Source: Pyrus communis (taxonomy: Eukaryota > Streptophyta > Magnoliopsida > Rosales > Rosaceae). Taken from it: a stretch of 64,000 nt of DNA. The stretch is from assembly GCF_963583255.1 (NCBI RefSeq), contig NC_084803.1, positions 94,373 through 158,372 on the forward strand. Reading direction: 5' to 3'. Positions within the stretch are counted from its first letter, which is position 1; each line of letters opens with the position of its first letter. The position numbers were made by a program, and so were the translations under genes. The notes under the pieces were generated by a model, which saw only the letters and a program-made list of their open reading frames with translations, was not told the DNA's origin and searched no databases. Positions 60,792 through 64,000 of the stretch are shown here, in pieces.

Positions 60792-62140
60792 TGTGACATC
60801 CCACATCGCCCAGGGGAGTGATCCTTAAATGTATATTCCCATCCTTACCTAGCACGAGGCCTTTTGGGAGCTCACTGGCTTCGGGTTTCGTAGGAACTCC
60901 GAAGTTAAGCGAGAAGGGGGCTAGAGCAATCCCATGATGGGTGACCCATTGGGAAGTTGCTCGTGAGTTCCCAAAAACAAAACCGTGAGGGAATGGTAAG
61001 CCCAAAGCGGACAATATCGTGCTACGGTGGTGGAGCGGGCCCGGGAAGTGATCTGCCACGGGGCGGGATGTGACAATTTGGTATCAGAGCCTAACCCTGG
61101 CCATGGTTTGCCGACGAGGACGTCGGGCCCCTAAGGGGGGTGGATTGTGACATCCCACATCGCCCAGGGAAGTGATCTTTATATGTATATTCTCATCCCT
61201 ACCTAGCACGAGGCCTTTTGGGAGCTCACTGGCTTCGGGTTTCGTAGGAACTCCGAAGTTAAGCGAGAAGGGGGCTAGAGCAATCCCATGATGGGTGACC
61301 CACTGGGAAGTTGCTCGTGAGTTCCCAAAAACAAAACCGTGAGGGAATGGTAAGCCCAAAGCGGACAATATCGTGCTACGGTGGTGGAGCGGGCCCGGGA
61401 AGTGATCCGCCCCGGGCCGGGATATGAGAAAATTGGTATCAGAGCCAATCCCTGGCCGGAAATGTGCCGACGAGGACGTCGGGCCTCTAAGGGGGGTGGA
61501 TTGTGACATCCCACATCGCCCAGGGGAGTGATCCTTAAATGTATATTCCCATCCTTACTTAGCACGAGGCCTTTTGGGAGCTCACTGGCTTCGGGTTTCG
61601 TAGGAACTCCGAAGTTAAGCGAGAAGGGGGCTAGAGCAATCCCATGATGGGTGACCCACTGGGAAGTTGCTCGTGAGTTCCCAAAAACAAAACCGTGAGG
61701 GAATGGTAAGCCCAAAGCGGACAATATCGTGCTACGGTGGTGGAGCGGGCCCGGGAAGTGATCTGCCACGGGGCGGGATGTGACAATTTGGTATCAGAGC
61801 CTAACCCTGGCCATGGTTTGCCGACGAGGACGTCGGGCCCCTAAGGGGGGTGGATTGTGACATCCCACATCGCCCAGGGAAGTGATCCTTATATGTATAT
61901 TCTCATCCCTACCTAGCACGAGGCCTTTTGGGAGCTCACTGGCTTCGGGTTTCGTAGGAACTCCGAAGTTAAGCGAGAAGGGGGCTAGAGCAATCCCATG
62001 ATGGGTGACCCACTGGGAAGTTGCTCGTGAGTTCCCAAAAAACAAAACCGTGAGGGAATGGTAAGCCCAAAGCGGATAATATCGTGCTACGGTGGTGGAG
62101 CGGGCCCGGGAAGTGATCCGCCCCGGGCCGGGATGTGACA
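60792..62140 (+). mobile_element. Cassandra TRIM retrotransposon, tandem array of four LTRs
   Basis: Four LTRs of about 284 bp (60792-61075, 61146-61429, 61502-61785, 61856-62140) alternate with three internal spacers of about 70 bp. Each LTR begins TGTGACATCCCACATCGCCC and ends GATGTGACA (the second is mutated to TATGAGA). Each contains a 5S rRNA-like segment, the hallmark of Cassandra. Each spacer opens with the initiator-Met tRNA primer site TTGGTATCAGAGCC and ends in the purine tract AAGGGGGGTGGAT. The 5-bp duplication TTTTC flanks the whole array (60787-60791, 62141-62145). There are no protein genes, as expected for this parasite of other elements. Confidence 0.94.
60858..60975 (+). other. 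5S rRNA-like segment in Cassandra LTR 1
   Basis: Carries the internal pol III promoter parts of 5S rRNA: box A-like AGTTAAGCGAG (60903-60913), then GGGCTAGAGCAATCCCATG and box C-like GATGGGTGACC (about 60937-60948), followed by GGGAAGTTGCTCGTG. The equivalent parts recur in the other three LTRs. It is a retrotransposon-borne copy, not a genuine 5S gene. Confidence 0.85.
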
Positions 62141-62227
62141 TTTTCTTACGAGCCCCACGAGAGGTTCCAAATGTTATCTGAGGGCCTAGCTTGTAACAAT
62201 GCCAAGCAGAAAAGACATCAACTATTA

Positions 62228-62801
62228 GGCCATCTCTAACTGATGGCTGGCCAGAGGGTTCGTTTTAGCCCTCTGACTCTCCAAGATTCTCCAAGATATT
62301 AATATTTTAATGAACAGTACATGCCCATATTTGCCTCCGTCTCCAACCGAGGGCCATAGGGCTCGTTTTAGCCCTGTCACGAAAAACCGTCTCCAACCGA
62401 GGGTCAAAGGGTCAAACATAATATATTATTTAAATTTAAAAACTATAACAACTTAAATTCAAATCCAACAACTTAAATTTAAAAACTACAACGATAACTG
62501 ACCCAAAAAACCAAAAAAAATTAGAACTTAAATTTAATGAATGGTTTAGGTATTTATAGGAAAAAAAAAGGCCCAAAAAACCAAAAAAAAAAAAAAATGA
62601 ATACAACGGCTAGGTGACTAGCCGTTGTATTCAAAAAAATTTTAAGTTGTATAACCGACAGGAATGCTATATTTTCTGGCCAGCCCTCCAGTCTTCTAGC
62701 CCTCTCAGATTCCACAGACCTCTGGCCTAACCTTCGGTTAGAGACAATTTTCGGGCTATTTTCGGCCATCTGGCCTCTGGACCCTTCGGTTAGAGATGGC
62801 C
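62228..62801. mobile_element. MITE (family B), intact
   Basis: 574 bp between TTA duplications (62225-62227 and 62802-62804). The ends are GGCCATCTCTAACTGATGG and, read inward from the right, GGCCATCTCTAACCGAAGG. It shares internal segments with the LTR-split copy at 48916-51934. No coding capacity. Confidence 0.85.
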
Positions 62802-63410
62802 TTAATGAAGTGAAAAGATCATCCTGTTCATACCAAGTGCAAATTGACTTTTAAAGACAAACATAATGCAGGACAAAGTAAACTGTTGAAGGAAGTTAAA
62901 ACATGGGTTCAGGCTTGAGAGCTGATTTACTTGAGTAAGCACCTTCATTTTCAATTCCGATCAAACGTGTAGGCTGAAGATTAGAAGACCTCGGGGTTTT
63001 TTTTTCCTTTTTTTTTAATGGCTTTTAGAAAAAAGTAATATTATTTGTTTATATTCTTTTTTTTTTAAGAGAAATTTATCTCTAATTATATATAGGGTTA
63101 TTTTAGGAATAATACTGGGTGGGAAATAACATTTTAATTTTTTAACTTTTTATAATAGATGTAAATATAACGTGAGTGGAAAAATAAGATAATTGAATGA
63201 GTGTAGTAGCTCTCAACAAAAATAGAAAAAGGACAAAAAAAGGCAGAGATTGGTCTCTGCTGGATGCGAAGCAATAATTACCATAATGCCCTTGATGATA
63301 TGGAAAGGACATTTCTTTTTTTTTAGAAACATATGGAAAGGAAAATTCCACTGTTGGAGGAACAGGGAGAGAGACAGAGGCTTTGCCAGTGCAGACAGAG
63401 AGAGAACACA

Positions 63411-63439
63411 GGCAGGCAAGCAAGCAAGCAAGCAAGCAA
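63411..63439. repeat. (CAAG)n microsatellite in the BSK leader
   Basis: Five to six CAAG/GCAA units about 55 bp upstream of the BSK start position, likely within the 5' untranslated region. Confidence 0.8.
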
Positions 63440-63494
63440 TGCCATTGCCATTGCCAAGGAAAAGAAAGCGGCACTGAGTCAACTTGGCCGAGTT

Positions 63495-64000
63495 ATGGGG
63501 GTGCTGCGAGTCGTCTTTTATACATGCACGTCAACACCAGCACCACCCCTTGGACACCTTCAGCGCCGCCGCCGCCACCAACCGCACTCCTCAACCGTCC
63601 AACGGTCGAGCCGATGCCGCCGGAGCCGGAGCAGTGCCTGGATTCTTGGAATTCTCGCTGGCCGACTTGAAAAGCGCCACAAATAACTTCAGCTCCGACT
63701 TCATCGTTTCCGAGAGCGGTGAGAAAGCCCCCAATGTCGTCTACAAGTGCCGCCTCCAGAACCAAGATAACCGTCGTTGGATTGCCGTCAAGAAATTTTC
63801 TAAATTGGCCTGGTCTGACCCCAAGCAATTCGCCGTATATAATCACACACACTCTCTCTCCTTCTTCTCCATTCATTATTTATTATTATCCCTCCATCTG
63901 GGAATTGTGATTAGGGTTTTCCATTTCCAATTGAATTGAGAAATTTGAACTTTGGGGAATAGGATGAAGCTTGGGGCGTTGGGAAGCTGAGGCACAAAAG
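63495..64000 (+). CDS. BSK receptor-like cytoplasmic kinase (3' partial), start frameshifted
   Basis: Brassinosteroid-signalling kinase family, a membrane-anchored pseudokinase/kinase acting below BRI1. Exon 1 ends at 63834 and exon 2 starts at 63963 ([12 protein letters not shown]), running off the window. Exon 1 encodes [15 protein letters not shown], a Pro/Ala-rich linker, then [40 protein letters not shown] and [19 protein letters not shown], the BSK kinase N-lobe. The glycine-rich loop is atypical ([13 protein letters not shown]), which is normal in BSKs, and the VAIK Lys is in IAVKK. The expected MGCC start needs four G after AT; here five are present (63497-63501). This puts the ATG at 63495 out of frame, and no other in-frame ATG follows the TGA at 63475. 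Confidence 0.87.

Noticed and set aside
60858..60975. A genuine 5S rRNA gene
   Set aside because: It is inside a TG...CA LTR with primer site and target duplications, and differs from 5S outside the promoter boxes.
60679..62141. Repeated minus-strand open frames of 110-165 residues (ADHFPGPLHHRST...)
   Set aside because: They lie antisense across the Cassandra LTRs and repeat because the LTRs repeat; they are not genes.
63484..63939. BSK frame opening with a TTG codon (reads [11 protein letters not shown])
   Set aside because: TTG is not a credible plant start. The original start is more likely the ATG at 63495, now out of frame by one G.
1..64000. tRNA genes, CRISPR arrays, bacterial-type operons
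   Set aside because: None seen by eye; this is plant nuclear DNA. A tRNAscan run would be needed to exclude a tRNA fully.

Overview
The window is nuclear DNA of a dicot. Genes are intron-rich with GT-AG junctions, intergenic DNA is AT-rich, and there are chloroplast-type transit peptides and plant-only families (ESV1, DUF760, DUF241, DUF630/DUF632, BSK). The transposon types and the protein similarity are what I would expect in the apple/pear group of Rosaceae, but that is inference from the sequence alone. All gene models were spliced by eye from reading frame and GT-AG signals.

Layout. 1-1534: 3' part of a zinc carboxypeptidase (+). 2574-5121: a chloroplast PPR gene of the CRP1 type (-), broken by one internal TAG. 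The pair matches Arabidopsis neighbours At5g42320 and At5g42310. 6160-7646: decayed BAHD acyltransferase. 7759-12731: complete PIF/Harbinger transposon with transposase and Myb/SANT-like partner. 13671-16139: decayed DUF760 gene. 19310-23787: GT106/O-fucosyltransferase-type gene (+). 25053-28417: ESV1-like starch gene (-). 31297-35205: EIPR1/TSSC1-like WD40 gene (-). 35434-38133: three TTA-target elements, one a deletion derivative of the Harbinger element and one carrying an exon of the CAAX protease gene RCE1/FACE2. 40769-43154: DUF7796-type putative glycosyltransferase (+). 44316-44636: small LEA-like ORF (-). 46956-47222: DUF241 fragment. 48916-55216: a MITE split by one solo LTR, then a second related solo LTR. 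56974-59217: DUF630/DUF632 gene (+). 60792-62140: tandem array of four Cassandra LTRs carrying 5S-like sequence. 62228-62801: another MITE. 63495-64000: first exons of a BSK kinase (+), with a frameshift at the start codon.

The genes do not form a pathway. Several encode chloroplast or endomembrane functions: CRP1 in plastid mRNA processing and translation, ESV1 in starch granule turnover, GT106 and DUF7796 in Golgi glycosylation, EIPR1 in endosome/Golgi trafficking. The richest information is in the mobile DNA. An autonomous Harbinger element and its internally deleted derivative lie in the same window. Related TTA-target elements carry different cargo. Target-site duplications are readable for nine insertions. 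Two related LTRs hold at least eight copies of a hairpin motif whose stems co-vary, and this is the most unusual signal here.
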